Assembly (NCBI GenBank): GCA_964634885.1
Contig: CAZWLN010000020.1
Span: 7,651 to 71,650 of the forward strand
DNA length: 64,000 nt
Direction of reading: 5' to 3'
Source of the DNA: DAINRZ01 sp964634885
GTDB taxonomy: Bacteria; Bacteroidota; Ignavibacteria; Kapaibacteriales; UBA2268
In this document: positions 55,405-64,000 of the stretch, piece after piece
Layout: every line of letters begins with the position of its first letter
How positions within the stretch are numbered: position 1 is the first letter of the stretch
The notes under the pieces: model-generated
Databases searched by the model: none
Seen by the model: the letters and a program-made list of their open reading frames with translations, nothing else
What the model was told of the DNA's origin: nothing
Made by a program: the position numbers and the translations under genes

Positions 55405-55720
55405 AAACCTTCCGAAGGTTTGGAACCTTCGGAAGGTTCACTTCAGACAAGCATTTGACGCTTCCTGAACGGAGTCGATTTGTCTCTTTCTCTATCCTGC
55501 CCACGCCATAAATGACGTGGCTATTGAAAGAGCGGAAAGTCGCTCCGGCTCTTCTTATTCTTGCATTATAAACTTGTTGAACTGAAGAAGTCCAACCACC
55601 CCCTGCCCCCTCCTTATCCAAGGTGGGGAAAGTCGCTCCGGCTCTGCATTATCTTACATTCAGAATTCAGAATTCAGAATTCAGAATTCAGAATACTTTA
55701 CGAACTTGATGAACTTGACG
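55405..55720. repeat. Composite intergenic repeat block D
   Basis: Part of the 546 gene-free bases 55287-55832. It has AAACCTTC-C-GAAGGTTT (55405-55421) followed by GGAACCTTCGGAAGGTTC, as at 23504; the modules AAAGTCGCTCCGGCTC (about 55537 and 55629); CCAACCACCCCCTGCC... CTTATCC (55590-55627), matching 23701-23738 and the inverse of block C; decamers AACTTGTTGAAC; and five CAGAATT units (55661-55694). The remainder, up to the AT-rich 55745-55832, looks like a plain leader. Confidence 0.82.
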
Positions 55721-55832
55721 AATGACTCACCTGCAATTCCGTTAAAAACATAAAATTCCTGTGCACAGACATTGAATTTTTAGTAAATTGCACTAAAAAA
55801 TAGTAATTGATGTTGAAACCATTGGAGAACAC

Positions 55833-57131
55833 ATGAAGTACCAACCAATCGACAAACAGCTTTTCATCGAAAACAGGCAGCGGTTCGTCAGGAACATGAA
55901 ACCCAACACCATTGCCGTCTTCGTATCAAACGACGAGATGCCGCGTAACGGCGACCAGACATTTCCTTTCCGCCAGAGCTCCGATTTCTTTTACCTTTCC
56001 GGCATAGACCAGGCAAAGTCGGTATTAATCCTCTACCCTGACTGCAAACGCAAGGAATTCAGGGAGATACTCTTTACCGAGGAAACAAACGAGCACATAG
56101 CCATCTGGTACGGCCACAAATACACAAAACAGGAATCGCAGGACGCTTCGGGTATAGAAAGAATAGAATGGCTGACAGAGTTCAACAAAGTCCTTGTTGA
56201 CCTGATGGCCAACTGTGACGGTGTTTACCTCAACACCAACGAAAACATCAGGTTCGAGTCGGATGTCCCCTATGCCGAACTAAGATTCGCCAATGAGCTG
56301 AGAGCCAAATTCCCTGTCCATGAGTATTACAGGTCGGCTCCCATCATGAACAGGCTGAGGATGGTCAAGTCGAAGATCGAAGTTGACCTGATGAAAGAGG
56401 CATGCGACATTACCGAATCTGCTTTCCGCCGCCTTCTCGGCTTCGTAAAGCCCGGTGTCTGGGAGTATGAGATCGAAGCAGAGATGACACACGAATTTAT
56501 CTGTAAAAGAGCTACCGGCCACTCTTACTACCCCATTGTAGCCTCAGGCAAGAGCGCATGTGTACTACATTACGTCGAGAACAACAAGCAGTGCATGGAC
56601 GGCGACCTGCTGCTCCTGGACTTCGGTGCCGAATACGCCAACTATGCCGGCGACCTTTCGAGGACAATACCCGTCAACGGCCGTTTCACACCTCGGCAGA
56701 AGGACTGCTACAACACTGTCCTTAAAACCATGAAGTATGCTACGGGCCTGCTTCGCCCGGGTACCACCATCGACGAATACCACAGCAAAGTATGCAAATT
56801 CATTGCTGAGGAAATGGTCGGCCTTGGCCTCTTTACCGACGCCGAACTCAGGGACCAGGACCCCTCTAAGCCGCTCTACATGAAATATTATATGCACGGC
56901 ACTTCCCATTACATGGGCCTCGACGTGCACGACCTCGGCTTTAAACAGGAGGTGCTGCAGCCCGGAATGGCCTTCTCATGCGAACCCGGCATCTACATCC
57001 TCGACGAAGGCATCGGCATCAGGATTGAAAACGACATCATCGTTACCGACGGCGAGCCGCTTGACCTGATGGCTTCCATACCGAGAGAAGTTGAAGAGAT
57101 CGAGTCTTTGATGGGAAAACAGGCAAAATAA
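55833..57131 (+). CDS. Aminopeptidase P (Xaa-Pro aminopeptidase, M24B) with AMP_N domain
   Basis: 432 residues. Cleaves the N-terminal residue before proline; needs two manganese ions. The N-terminal AMP_N domain (about 1-140: FPFRQSSDFFYLSGIDQAKSVLIL) precedes the pita-bread domain with its ligands: Asp pair in LLLDFGAEYANYAGDLSRTIPV, His in HGTSHYMGLDVHDLG, Glu in FSCEPGIYI and GIGIRIENDI. Length and domain order match PepP-type enzymes. Distinct from the shorter M24 gene at 49683. Single gene, no operon partner. Confidence 0.92.
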   Translation: MKYQPIDKQLFIENRQRFVRNMKPNTIAVFVSNDEMPRNGDQTFPFRQSSDFFYLSGIDQAKSVLILYPDCKRKEFREILFTEETNEHIAIWYGHKYTKQESQDASGIERIEWLTEFNKVLVDLMANCDGVYLNTNENIRFESDVPYAELRFANELRAKFPVHEYYRSAPIMNRLRMVKSKIEVDLMKEACDITESAFRRLLGFVKPGVWEYEIEAEMTHEFICKRATGHSYYPIVASGKSACVLHYVENNKQCMDGDLLLLDFGAEYANYAGDLSRTIPVNGRFTPRQKDCYNTVLKTMKYATGLLRPGTTIDEYHSKVCKFIAEEMVGLGLFTDAELRDQDPSKPLYMKYYMHGTSHYMGLDVHDLGFKQEVLQPGMAFSCEPGIYILDEGIGIRIENDIIVTDGEPLDLMASIPREVEEIESLMGKQAK

Positions 57132-57313
57132 TGCTGTAGTCTTATGGTAATAAACAAAAAACTTAATTGAAAGTGAAAATGTCTTGTTTTTTAATTAAAT
57201 TATTTTTCATAATTTAGTTTTTTCTTTGATATATATGAGGGAAATTCCTGAGAAACGATTTCATTAATATAAAAAATAATTGCATAATCTGTTTTCCAAA
57301 CGAAAGGGTTGTT

Positions 57314-58939
57314 ATGAAGAAATTCATTATTATGAGGAATGCTGCATTGTTGTTTGTAGTATCCTTCTTCCTCCTGTCATGTTCCAAGCAGTCCGAACTG
57401 CTCAACGTTATACCCAAGGATGCCCCCATGGTTGTAACCGTGAACCTGAATTCAATAGTAGAAAAGGGCGAGATGAAAGACTTTGTCAAGTCTCCTATGT
57501 TCGCTACAATCAAGAAGGCAATCACGAAAACCAATCCGAAGCCGGCACAGTTCCTTGAAGAATTCTTCAGCGACCCGTCCATCGCCGGCATCAACTTCAA
57601 AGAAGACATCTTCATGTATATGACCAAGAACGGTGAATACTTCTGCGTTTCCATCAAACTCGACGACGCTGCTAAACTTCAGGGCATCCTCGACAAGATG
57701 GCTAAAGAGTTCGGCGCACCGATCAAAACCAAGAAAGACGGCGAGTTCACCATGATCGACGAGAACTCCGTAGCCATCGGCTGGAACAATGATAAATTCC
57801 TCATCGTTACCGACACGAAACAGGCAGGCGGCACCCAAGAAAAATTCAAGGAATTGATGGGCCTTTCCGGTGACAACTCCATTACTGCCAACGATGACTT
57901 CAAAGAATTCTACGGCAAGAAAAAAGATATTAATTTCTGGATGGACTTTGCCATCATCAATGCTAATCCTGAGGTAGCCCAGATGTACAAAATGATGGGC
58001 CTCGACATGACCGGCAGCACAATGCACGTTTACGGTGAATTTGCCCAGGGTGAACTGGTCATCAGCGGAGACATGAAAATGACTGAAGAGTTTGCAAAGA
58101 AATTCGGAAACCTGTCAAAAGACGGACTCAATCCTGCACTTCTTAACATGCTTCCCAAGAACAAAGCGCTGGCTGTGTATTCAATAGCAATCAACCCAAA
58201 AGAATATTATAATATGATCGCCAATATGTTTAAAGCCAATCCAGGTTTCAATCTTGAGCAGATTGACCAATACCTGAAGACTTTCATCGGTTTCAAACTG
58301 GCAGATATATTCAATTCGTTCGGCGGTGACTTCATGCTGTCATTCAATGGGTTAAAGACCATACAGAAAGAAGTTATCGACTATGATTACACTACCAACG
58401 ACACTTTGAGGAGGCTCGAAACGAAAATCATTCCTGTCTTGTCGCTTCACGCTACCGTAAAAGACGACCAACTGTTAAAAGAGCTGATTGCAAAGATCGG
58501 CCCTCTGGCCAAACCGCGCGGCAACAACTATGAGATTACATTTGAAGGTATTACCGTTTACGCCGGCGTTCAGAACAAAGTCCTGGTAATTACCAACAGC
58601 GAGGACATCATCGACAACGCTGCACAGGGCTTCGGCAACAACAGCCTTGCTTCCACGGAATACGCCGAGTTGTTCAAGACGGCACCCGTTGTCTTCTATG
58701 CAAATATCAACTATGCAGGCTATCCCAATGATTTCAAAGAAGTGCTCTACACCGATCCCATGACTGCCATGGTAATGACACAGGCCTCGCCTTACTTAGA
58801 CATCTACGACGCCATCGTCGTCCAGTCAAAGAAAGACAATACTTTCACAGGCAAGATCAAGCTGAAGGACAAGAATGTCAACTTCATGAAAGCTGTTTAC
58901 GAGAATCTTAACACCAATATACCCAAGATTCCCCTGTAA
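57314..58939 (+). CDS. Large lipoprotein, DUF4836-like
   Basis: 541 residues. Lipobox LLSC (C23) after MKKFIIMRNAALLFVVSFFL. The mature start ELLNVIPKDAPMVVTVNLNSIVEKG and the repeated pattern of paired beta strands and helices (FKELMGLSGDNSITANDDFKEFYGKKKDINFWMDF) are like Bacteroidota DUF4836 lipoproteins, anchored in the outer membrane and of unknown function. No catalytic motif. An AT-rich leader of 182 bases precedes it and a strong terminator follows, so it is a single gene. Confidence 0.72.
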   Translation: MKKFIIMRNAALLFVVSFFLLSCSKQSELLNVIPKDAPMVVTVNLNSIVEKGEMKDFVKSPMFATIKKAITKTNPKPAQFLEEFFSDPSIAGINFKEDIFMYMTKNGEYFCVSIKLDDAAKLQGILDKMAKEFGAPIKTKKDGEFTMIDENSVAIGWNNDKFLIVTDTKQAGGTQEKFKELMGLSGDNSITANDDFKEFYGKKKDINFWMDFAIINANPEVAQMYKMMGLDMTGSTMHVYGEFAQGELVISGDMKMTEEFAKKFGNLSKDGLNPALLNMLPKNKALAVYSIAINPKEYYNMIANMFKANPGFNLEQIDQYLKTFIGFKLADIFNSFGGDFMLSFNGLKTIQKEVIDYDYTTNDTLRRLETKIIPVLSLHATVKDDQLLKELIAKIGPLAKPRGNNYEITFEGITVYAGVQNKVLVITNSEDIIDNAAQGFGNNSLASTEYAELFKTAPVVFYANINYAGYPNDFKEVLYTDPMTAMVMTQASPYLDIYDAIVVQSKKDNTFTGKIKLKDKNVNFMKAVYENLNTNIPKIPL

Positions 58940-58953
58940 TACCATCCTTTTTT

Positions 58954-58984
58954 GGGGCTGCCGGCGCTTTTACCGGCAGCCCCT
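58954..58984 (+). terminator. Strong terminator after the DUF4836-like gene
   Basis: GGGGCTGCCGG pairs perfectly with CCGGCAGCCCC around an eight-base loop, followed by TTTATTATT. It starts 15 bases after the stop. Confidence 0.88.
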
Positions 58985-59119
58985 TTATTATTACCTGCAA
59001 TGAAAGAGCACAGACATAATAAAAGCAAAATAATAATCTTTAAGGGCGCCAATGTACGTACTGCCGGCAAAGGCAACAGTCCGGACACCGGCTCCTTTAA
59101 CTAACAACATAATCTGCTC

Positions 59120-59764
59120 ATGAAAATTGAAGCCCGAAATATACTGCCCGACCCCATCAAAGAATTGGAACACTCCCACTCCGAAGTATGGGAGAAACCC
59201 AGCCTGGAGTTTGAACCCGGCAGGCGTTACCTTGTACAGGCTCCTTCCGGAATGGGGAAGACAACGCTGCTCTCCATCATCTTCGGACTGAGGAAAGACT
59301 ACAGCGGCGAAATGACAATCGACGGCGCTGCCGTCAGGAACAACAACCTCGGTGCCTGGACACGGCTCCGCCGCGAGAAACTGTCTTTCGTTTTCCAGGG
59401 CCTTCGCCTCTTCCCCCAATTGACGGCACGGGAGAACATTGCCGTAAAGAACAGACTGACCAATTGTAAGACCGACAGCGAAATCGAAGAGATGAGCGCC
59501 GTCCTGAAGATCGACAGCCTGCTCGGCAGGGAAGCGCAATACCTCTCCTTCGGCCAACAGCAGCGCGTTGCCATCGTCCGCGCCCTCTGCCAGCCGTTTG
59601 AATACCTGTTACTCGACGAACCTTTCAGCCACCTCGACAAAGACAATGTCAGAATTGCCCTGGAGCTCATCGGCAGGGAATGTGGGAAACAGGAAGCGGG
59701 ATTCATCCTGACTTCGCTCGGCAACGATTTCAGTTTCAGCTTTGACCGTGTGTTAAACCTTTGA
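59120..59764 (+). CDS. ABC transporter ATPase, LolD/MacB-like
   Basis: 214 residues, short for the family. Walker A is APSGMGKTT, the Q-loop FVFQGLRLFPQLTARENI, and Walker B YLLLDEPFSHLD. The signature is LSFGQQQRVA, with F in place of the first G of LSGGQ; the usual long N-terminal beta arm is partly replaced by IKELEHSHSEVWEKPS. The switch-His position reads LTSLGNDF, so the histidine appears to be missing. It is one base from the next gene, a permease, in the typical ATPase-permease order. Lipoprotein or signal-release roles are possible. Confidence 0.85.
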   Translation: MKIEARNILPDPIKELEHSHSEVWEKPSLEFEPGRRYLVQAPSGMGKTTLLSIIFGLRKDYSGEMTIDGAAVRNNNLGAWTRLRREKLSFVFQGLRLFPQLTARENIAVKNRLTNCKTDSEIEEMSAVLKIDSLLGREAQYLSFGQQQRVAIVRALCQPFEYLLLDEPFSHLDKDNVRIALELIGRECGKQEAGFILTSLGNDFSFSFDRVLNL

Positions 59765-59765
59765 G

Positions 59766-60965
59766 ATGGATAAGATGATAAAGAAGATATTACTTAAAGA
59801 ATCGGGTAAGATACAGTTGACGGCAGCGTTCCTGGGTACTGCCTTCGGTTTCCTGCTGCTTCTTGGCGCCGTACAGATATACGTTGACATTACCGACTTC
59901 CTGAACAGCAGCAAGGACCTCATCAACCCGGACTACGTCATCATCAACAAGAGCCTGTCCGTCCTGAACACAGCCGAACTGAAATCCTCCGAATTCAGCG
60001 ACAGAGAAATACAGAACCTGCTCGACAAGCCGTTCATCGACGAAGTTGCACCCTTCGTAGCAAACAATTTCGAATTGAGCGGCAGCACAAAAAGAACAGC
60101 AAACATACCCTATTTATATACCGAATTATTCTTCGAAGCTGTTCCCGACAAGTACTTAGACATACAAGACTCTTCGTGGAAGTGGTCCCCCGGCGACACT
60201 GTCATCCCGATCATTCTTCCGAGGGATTACCTGAACCTGTACAACTTCGGCTTCGCCCAGAGCAAAGGCTTCCCCCAGATATCCGACGGCATGCTGAGCA
60301 TGGTTGCCTTTGACATTACCGTTGAAGGCGTCAACAAAAAGCAGCACTTCGAAGCCCGTATCATCGGGTTTTCGAACAGGATCAACTCGATACTGGCGCC
60401 GTACAGCTTCGTTACCTGGGCCAATAAAGAATTCCCGGGGAGAAACGAACCGAAGAAGCCTTCCCGTTTACTCCTGGTTTCCAACAATCCTTCCGACCCG
60501 CAATTGCTGTCGTTCCTCGAAAACCACGGCTATGAGACGAACACCGAGAAACTCAAGAACAGCAGGCTCAATTTCCTTCTCAGGATAATCCTCAGCATTG
60601 TGGGCATCGTTTCCGTAGTCATCATCTCACTGGCTTTCTTTGTCTTTGTGCTCGGGTTCCAGTTGATGATTACCAAGTCGAAAGAAAAACTGAAGATACT
60701 CCTTCACCTGGGTTACGGCTACCTTAACCTCAGCAGGTTTTACATCTGGTTCTTCGCATTGATAATAGTAGCCATCAACGCAGTGTCTTTTGCCGGCCTG
60801 ATGATCATCAAAAGCAAAGTGGCGGTTTACCTGTCCCGAATGTCGTTCGACATCCAGCCGGGCGTCAATACGATTACAATCTCGCTGGCCGTACTAATCA
60901 GCCTGTCGATAATCCTCATCAATTCGGTGATTATCATCATGCAGGTAAGGAAAACAGCGAGGTAA
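59766..60965 (+). CDS. FtsX/LolE-like ABC transporter permease
   Basis: 399 residues. One helix at about 18-38, a large periplasmic domain (about 40-265), then three helices (about 275-300, 320-345, 370-395): the four-helix FtsX/MacB layout. The loop ITKSKEKLKILLHLGYGYLNLSRFYIWF matches the conserved FtsX coupling helix (usually RxxExGxLRAxG). The start ATG overlaps the ATPase stop region with one base between. The pair acts as a mechanotransmitter rather than a classical importer; the client protein is unknown. Confidence 0.82.
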   Translation: MDKMIKKILLKESGKIQLTAAFLGTAFGFLLLLGAVQIYVDITDFLNSSKDLINPDYVIINKSLSVLNTAELKSSEFSDREIQNLLDKPFIDEVAPFVANNFELSGSTKRTANIPYLYTELFFEAVPDKYLDIQDSSWKWSPGDTVIPIILPRDYLNLYNFGFAQSKGFPQISDGMLSMVAFDITVEGVNKKQHFEARIIGFSNRINSILAPYSFVTWANKEFPGRNEPKKPSRLLLVSNNPSDPQLLSFLENHGYETNTEKLKNSRLNFLLRIILSIVGIVSVVIISLAFFVFVLGFQLMITKSKEKLKILLHLGYGYLNLSRFYIWFFALIIVAINAVSFAGLMIIKSKVAVYLSRMSFDIQPGVNTITISLAVLISLSIILINSVIIIMQVRKTAR

Positions 60966-61445
60966 CGGCAATGATCAGTTGTGTTTATTCATTTTCCCGG
61001 CGGAAAATATCGAAGTAGCAGTAACAATAGAAAAACAATATAAAACCAATATTCTACGTCGCTACAATTTTGCAATGAGAAAAACAGGCACATTTCTGAG
61101 AAACACCGGCAATACGGGAACACCCCCAATGAAGTCATTTATTTTTCGCAGTGGAATAATAGCTGTTAATTATTGTTTCAAAAAGCCGAAAATGCTCTTT
61201 GTGGAGAAATATTATTGTTTTCAGGTATTCCTGAGGCTTAGGCCGGGATACAACTAATTTTCATATTTGAATTTGAAAATCTTTTTACTTTGAAAATTCA
61301 AACGGAAACCTGATTATTAGAGTTGAAAATTAACGACGACCGGATAGATAGATAATACAAGTACAGAAACTGACACATTAATGGATGGCAAAGTGGAAAA
61401 GGATCCGTTCTTTTATAAACTTTACTAACTTTAAGGAATGGTATT
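60966..61445. other. Gene-free region before the pyrophosphatase
   Basis: 480 bases with no supported gene. A 92-codon frame at 60979-61257 has no conserved motif or good ribosome site. A 9-base inverted repeat TTTGAATTT/AAATTCAAA with a 19-base spacer lies at 61266-61302. The last 100 bases are an ordinary AT-rich leader. Confidence 0.5.
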
Positions 61446-63884
61446 ATGAAAGTATTGTCACGGTTATTCCTGTCATTGGGAATATTCTTTACATCAATAC
61501 CTTTGTTTGCAAGCGAGGCTGACCTGAACATACCCACGCTTGAAGGGGACCAGAGAACAATGCTGATTGTTGGCCTCCTGATATGTTTTTTTGGTTTTTA
61601 CTTCGGTATGCACCGCTACCGTAAAATTAAAAAACTCAAAGCCCACCGCTCGATGCTGGATGTCGGCAACCTCATTTTCGAGACCTGTAAGACATACCTG
61701 ATTCAGCAGGGCAAATTCCTGATTATTCTTGAATTGTTCATTGCAATATGTATTGCATTTTACTTCGGCTACCTCAAGGAGATGCACATTGCCGGTGTGC
61801 TGCTGATACTTGGCTGGTCAATCATAGGCATCCTCGGCTCTTACAGTGTCGCCTGGTTCGGCATCAGGCTCAACACACTCGCCAACAGCCGTACGGCGTT
61901 TGCCTCGCTCAAAAAGGCGCCCTTGCAGCTACACCAGATACCCCTCGACTCAGGAATGTCAATCGGTATGCTCTTAGTCTGCGTCGAATTGATAATGATG
62001 CTCATCATTGTGTTGTGGATACCCAGGGAATATGCGGGAGCCTGTTTCATCGGCTTTGCCATCGGCGAGTCGCTGGGCGCTTCGGCTCTGAGGATTGCCG
62101 GCGGCATCTTCACGAAGATTGCAGACATCGGCTCCGACCTGATGAAGGTGTTTTTCAAGATCAAAGAGGACGACCCTCGCAACCCTGGCGTAATTGCCGA
62201 CTGTACCGGCGATAATGCCGGCGACAGCGTAGGCCCCACTGCCGACGGTTTCGAGACCTACGGCGTAACGGGTGTCGCTCTCATCAGTTTCATTGTCCTG
62301 GGAATCGTCATCCCCGGCGACGAAGCGCTCACGACCATGTTCAGGGCAGAACTCATCACCTGGATATTCGTAATGCGTATCCTGATGGTTCTCACTTCCA
62401 TAGCTGCCTACCGCATCAACAGGCTCCTAAGCCAAATACTCTTCGGCAAGAAAGACGATTTCGATTTCGAAAAGCCTCTGACAAACCTGATCTGGATCAC
62501 TTCCGGCCTGTCGATTGCCGTAACCTTCGTCGCCAGCTATTTTGTAATCGGCCACCTGCCGGACAACCTCTGGATTACACTGTCGGCCATTATCAGTTGC
62601 GGAACACTGGGCGCAGCTTTGATACCCGAATTTACAAAGATATTTACTTCGCCGAAGTCCAAACATGTTAAGGAAGTCGTTGAAGCTTCCCGTGAGGGCG
62701 GCCCCTCGCTCAATATCCTTTCCGGCCTGCTGGCAGGCAACTACAGCGCTTTCTGGCTGGGAATGATCTTCCTGGCCCTGATGTTTGTTGCCTACTTCAC
62801 TTCAAGCTTCATGCCCGAAGGATTGACTCTCTATCCTTCGATCTTTGCCTTCGGCCTCGTTGCCTTCGGTTTTCTCGGCATGGGCCCTGTTACGATTGCT
62901 GTGGACAGCTACGGCCCGGTAACCGACAATGCACAGTCAATTTACGAATTGTCGATGATCGAACAGATACCCGGCATCGAAAAAGAAATTGAAAGGGACT
63001 TCGAATTCACTCCCGACTTCAAAAAGGCAAAATATTTCCTCGAATCGAACGACGGTGCAGGAAACACATTCAAAGCCACTGCCAAGCCGGTACTCATCGG
63101 CACTGCTGTTGTCGGCGCCACAACGATGATATTCTCGCTGATACTTTTAATCCAGAACACACTGAACATTGCTCCTGCAGATATCCTCAACATCCTGAAT
63201 CCATACACGATGCTGGGGTTCATTACCGGCGGAGCCGTAATTTACTGGTTCACCGGCGCTTCGATACAGGCAGTTACAACAGGAGCTTACAGGGCTGTCG
63301 AATATATTAAGAAAAATATCCGGCTGGACGACGGCGGCGATAAAATTGCTTCTACAGAAAAATCGAAAGAAGTGGTTCGTATCTGCACCCAGTATGCGCA
63401 AAAAGGTATGTTCAACATTTTTATTGCGATATTTTCTTTTGCTCTTGCCTTCGCTTTCTTGTCGTCCCCATCGACCGGGCTAACTGCCGCAGGAACACCT
63501 GTCAATCCTTACCCTGCTTCCTTCTTCATCAGCTACCTGATGTCCATTGCCGTCTTCGGCCTGTTCCAGGCTGTGTTCATGGCTAATGCAGGCGGTTGCT
63601 GGGATAATGCCAAGAAGGTCGTGGAAGTAAACCTGGGAGAGAAAGGAACCGACCTCCACGCCGCCTGTGTCGTCGGCGACACTGTAGGAGACCCGTTCAA
63701 GGATACATCGTCGGTAGCATTGAATCCGGTAATAAAGTTTACAACGCTCTTCGGCCTGCTTGCAATGGAAATATCCATCGTTCCGGAATTCAGGAGCATA
63801 GCTCCCTACATCGGTGGCGTGTTCTTTATTATAGCGCTGGTGTTCGTCTGGCGTTCCTTCTATTCGATGAGGATCAGGGAATAG
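61446..63884 (+). CDS. hppA: Membrane-bound ion-translocating pyrophosphatase, probable K+-independent H+ type
   Basis: 812 residues with about 16 hydrophobic segments. It splits pyrophosphate and pumps protons (or sodium) outward. The substrate-binding loop EDDPRNPGVIADCTGDNAGDSVGPTADGFETYG and the second acidic block ANAGGCWDNAKK ... GDTVGDPFKDT are intact. The determinant for potassium dependence reads GNTFKATAKP: lysine sits where K+-dependent enzymes have alanine, which indicates K+-independence, although KP replaces the usual KG. Sodium transport cannot be excluded from sequence. The N-terminus carries an extra leader-like helix. Single gene. Confidence 0.9.
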   Translation: MKVLSRLFLSLGIFFTSIPLFASEADLNIPTLEGDQRTMLIVGLLICFFGFYFGMHRYRKIKKLKAHRSMLDVGNLIFETCKTYLIQQGKFLIILELFIAICIAFYFGYLKEMHIAGVLLILGWSIIGILGSYSVAWFGIRLNTLANSRTAFASLKKAPLQLHQIPLDSGMSIGMLLVCVELIMMLIIVLWIPREYAGACFIGFAIGESLGASALRIAGGIFTKIADIGSDLMKVFFKIKEDDPRNPGVIADCTGDNAGDSVGPTADGFETYGVTGVALISFIVLGIVIPGDEALTTMFRAELITWIFVMRILMVLTSIAAYRINRLLSQILFGKKDDFDFEKPLTNLIWITSGLSIAVTFVASYFVIGHLPDNLWITLSAIISCGTLGAALIPEFTKIFTSPKSKHVKEVVEASREGGPSLNILSGLLAGNYSAFWLGMIFLALMFVAYFTSSFMPEGLTLYPSIFAFGLVAFGFLGMGPVTIAVDSYGPVTDNAQSIYELSMIEQIPGIEKEIERDFEFTPDFKKAKYFLESNDGAGNTFKATAKPVLIGTAVVGATTMIFSLILLIQNTLNIAPADILNILNPYTMLGFITGGAVIYWFTGASIQAVTTGAYRAVEYIKKNIRLDDGGDKIASTEKSKEVVRICTQYAQKGMFNIFIAIFSFALAFAFLSSPSTGLTAAGTPVNPYPASFFISYLMSIAVFGLFQAVFMANAGGCWDNAKKVVEVNLGEKGTDLHAACVVGDTVGDPFKDTSSVALNPVIKFTTLFGLLAMEISIVPEFRSIAPYIGGVFFIIALVFVWRSFYSMRIRE

Positions 63885-63892
63885 GGCTTTTC

Positions 63893-63906
63893 AATAAGTA
63901 CTTATT
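63893..63906. repeat. Perfect 14-base palindrome after hppA
   Basis: AATAAGTACTTATT is self-complementary, nine bases after the hppA stop. It is not followed by a T run, so it is not a convincing terminator. Confidence 0.4.
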
Positions 63907-63978
63907 ATAAACCCGGATAATGCGTTAGGAGTTGTAAATATCACATTATTAATTGATATATAGCAATTTAACGATTTT

Positions 63979-64000
63979 CCCCTCCTTTGATAAGGAGGGG
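63979..64000. repeat. Start of composite repeat block E (truncated by window end)
   Basis: CCCCTCCTT-TGAT-AAGGAGGGG forms a nine-base-pair hairpin identical in its arms to 23717-23738. The element continues past the window. Confidence 0.75.

Noticed and set aside
55661..55694. CAGAATT tandem repeat considered as a CRISPR-like array
   Set aside because: Seven-base units with no spacers; a simple sequence repeat.
60979..61257. 92-codon frame after the FtsX-like permease
   Set aside because: No ribosome-binding site, no conserved motif, and composition unlike neighbouring genes; treated as intergenic.

Overview
The window looks like a scaffold from a member of the Bacteroidota/Chlorobiota (FCB) group. 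The pointers are type IX secretion (T9SS) sorting tails on six proteins, a BatA-type von Willebrand protein, AT-rich leaders with TAnnTTTG-like promoter words, many weak or absent Shine-Dalgarno sites, and several TTG starts. Ignavibacteria or Kapabacteria relatives would fit, but that is inference. Two runs of exactly 100 N both lie inside tandem repeats, as expected of a scaffolded draft or metagenome-assembled genome. I found no rRNA, tRNA, CRISPR array, intact insertion sequence or prophage.

Layout. 1-4.3 kb: the end of an outer-membrane protein, then folD, an RluA-type pseudouridine synthase, an APC permease and a YciO/YrdC protein. 4.5-11.9 kb: four tandem paralogous T9SS-exported proteins; the fourth lacks the two middle domains. 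12.1-18.1 kb: a BatA/vWA membrane protein convergent with a four-gene ABC-2 exporter operon that has a TetR-type palindrome upstream. 18.3-20.4 kb: divergent nrfHA, for respiratory nitrite reduction to ammonium. 20.7-25.2 kb: a small T9SS protein, a YadA-head/S74-chaperone surface protein, and a minus-strand trio (VOC, small membrane protein, YceI).

25.6-34.1 kb is the most interesting block: a tight run of six genes encoding a 1044-residue TPR protein, an outer-membrane barrel of TonB-receptor type without a recognisable plug, an acidic-repeat transmembrane SPOR protein, two proteins with TonB-like C-termini and a small membrane protein. Together they could span the envelope. UDP-glucose dehydrogenase follows. 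35.9-39.1 kb holds maf, a methyltransferase, dut and rimO. 39.5-45.5 kb holds a secreted C69 dipeptidase and a 1340-residue arylsulfotransferase-like protein with eight Fn3-like repeats and a T9SS tail. 46-47.9 kb holds two overlapping genes with DnaA-domain-IV-like helix-turn-helix regions and an ADP-ribosylglycohydrolase. 48.2-50.8 kb is guaB plus an M24 peptidase. 51.4-63.9 kb holds a glycosyltransferase, an IPT/Fn3 lipoprotein, a pair of related small exported proteins, a second M24 peptidase, a large lipoprotein, a LolCDE-like ABC pair and a membrane pyrophosphatase.

Long intergenic stretches are filled by a dispersed family of composite repeats built from the same hairpin modules, in both orientations, at about 23.5, 35.5, 51, 55.5 and 64 kb. 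All functions are read from sequence motifs alone; no searches were run.
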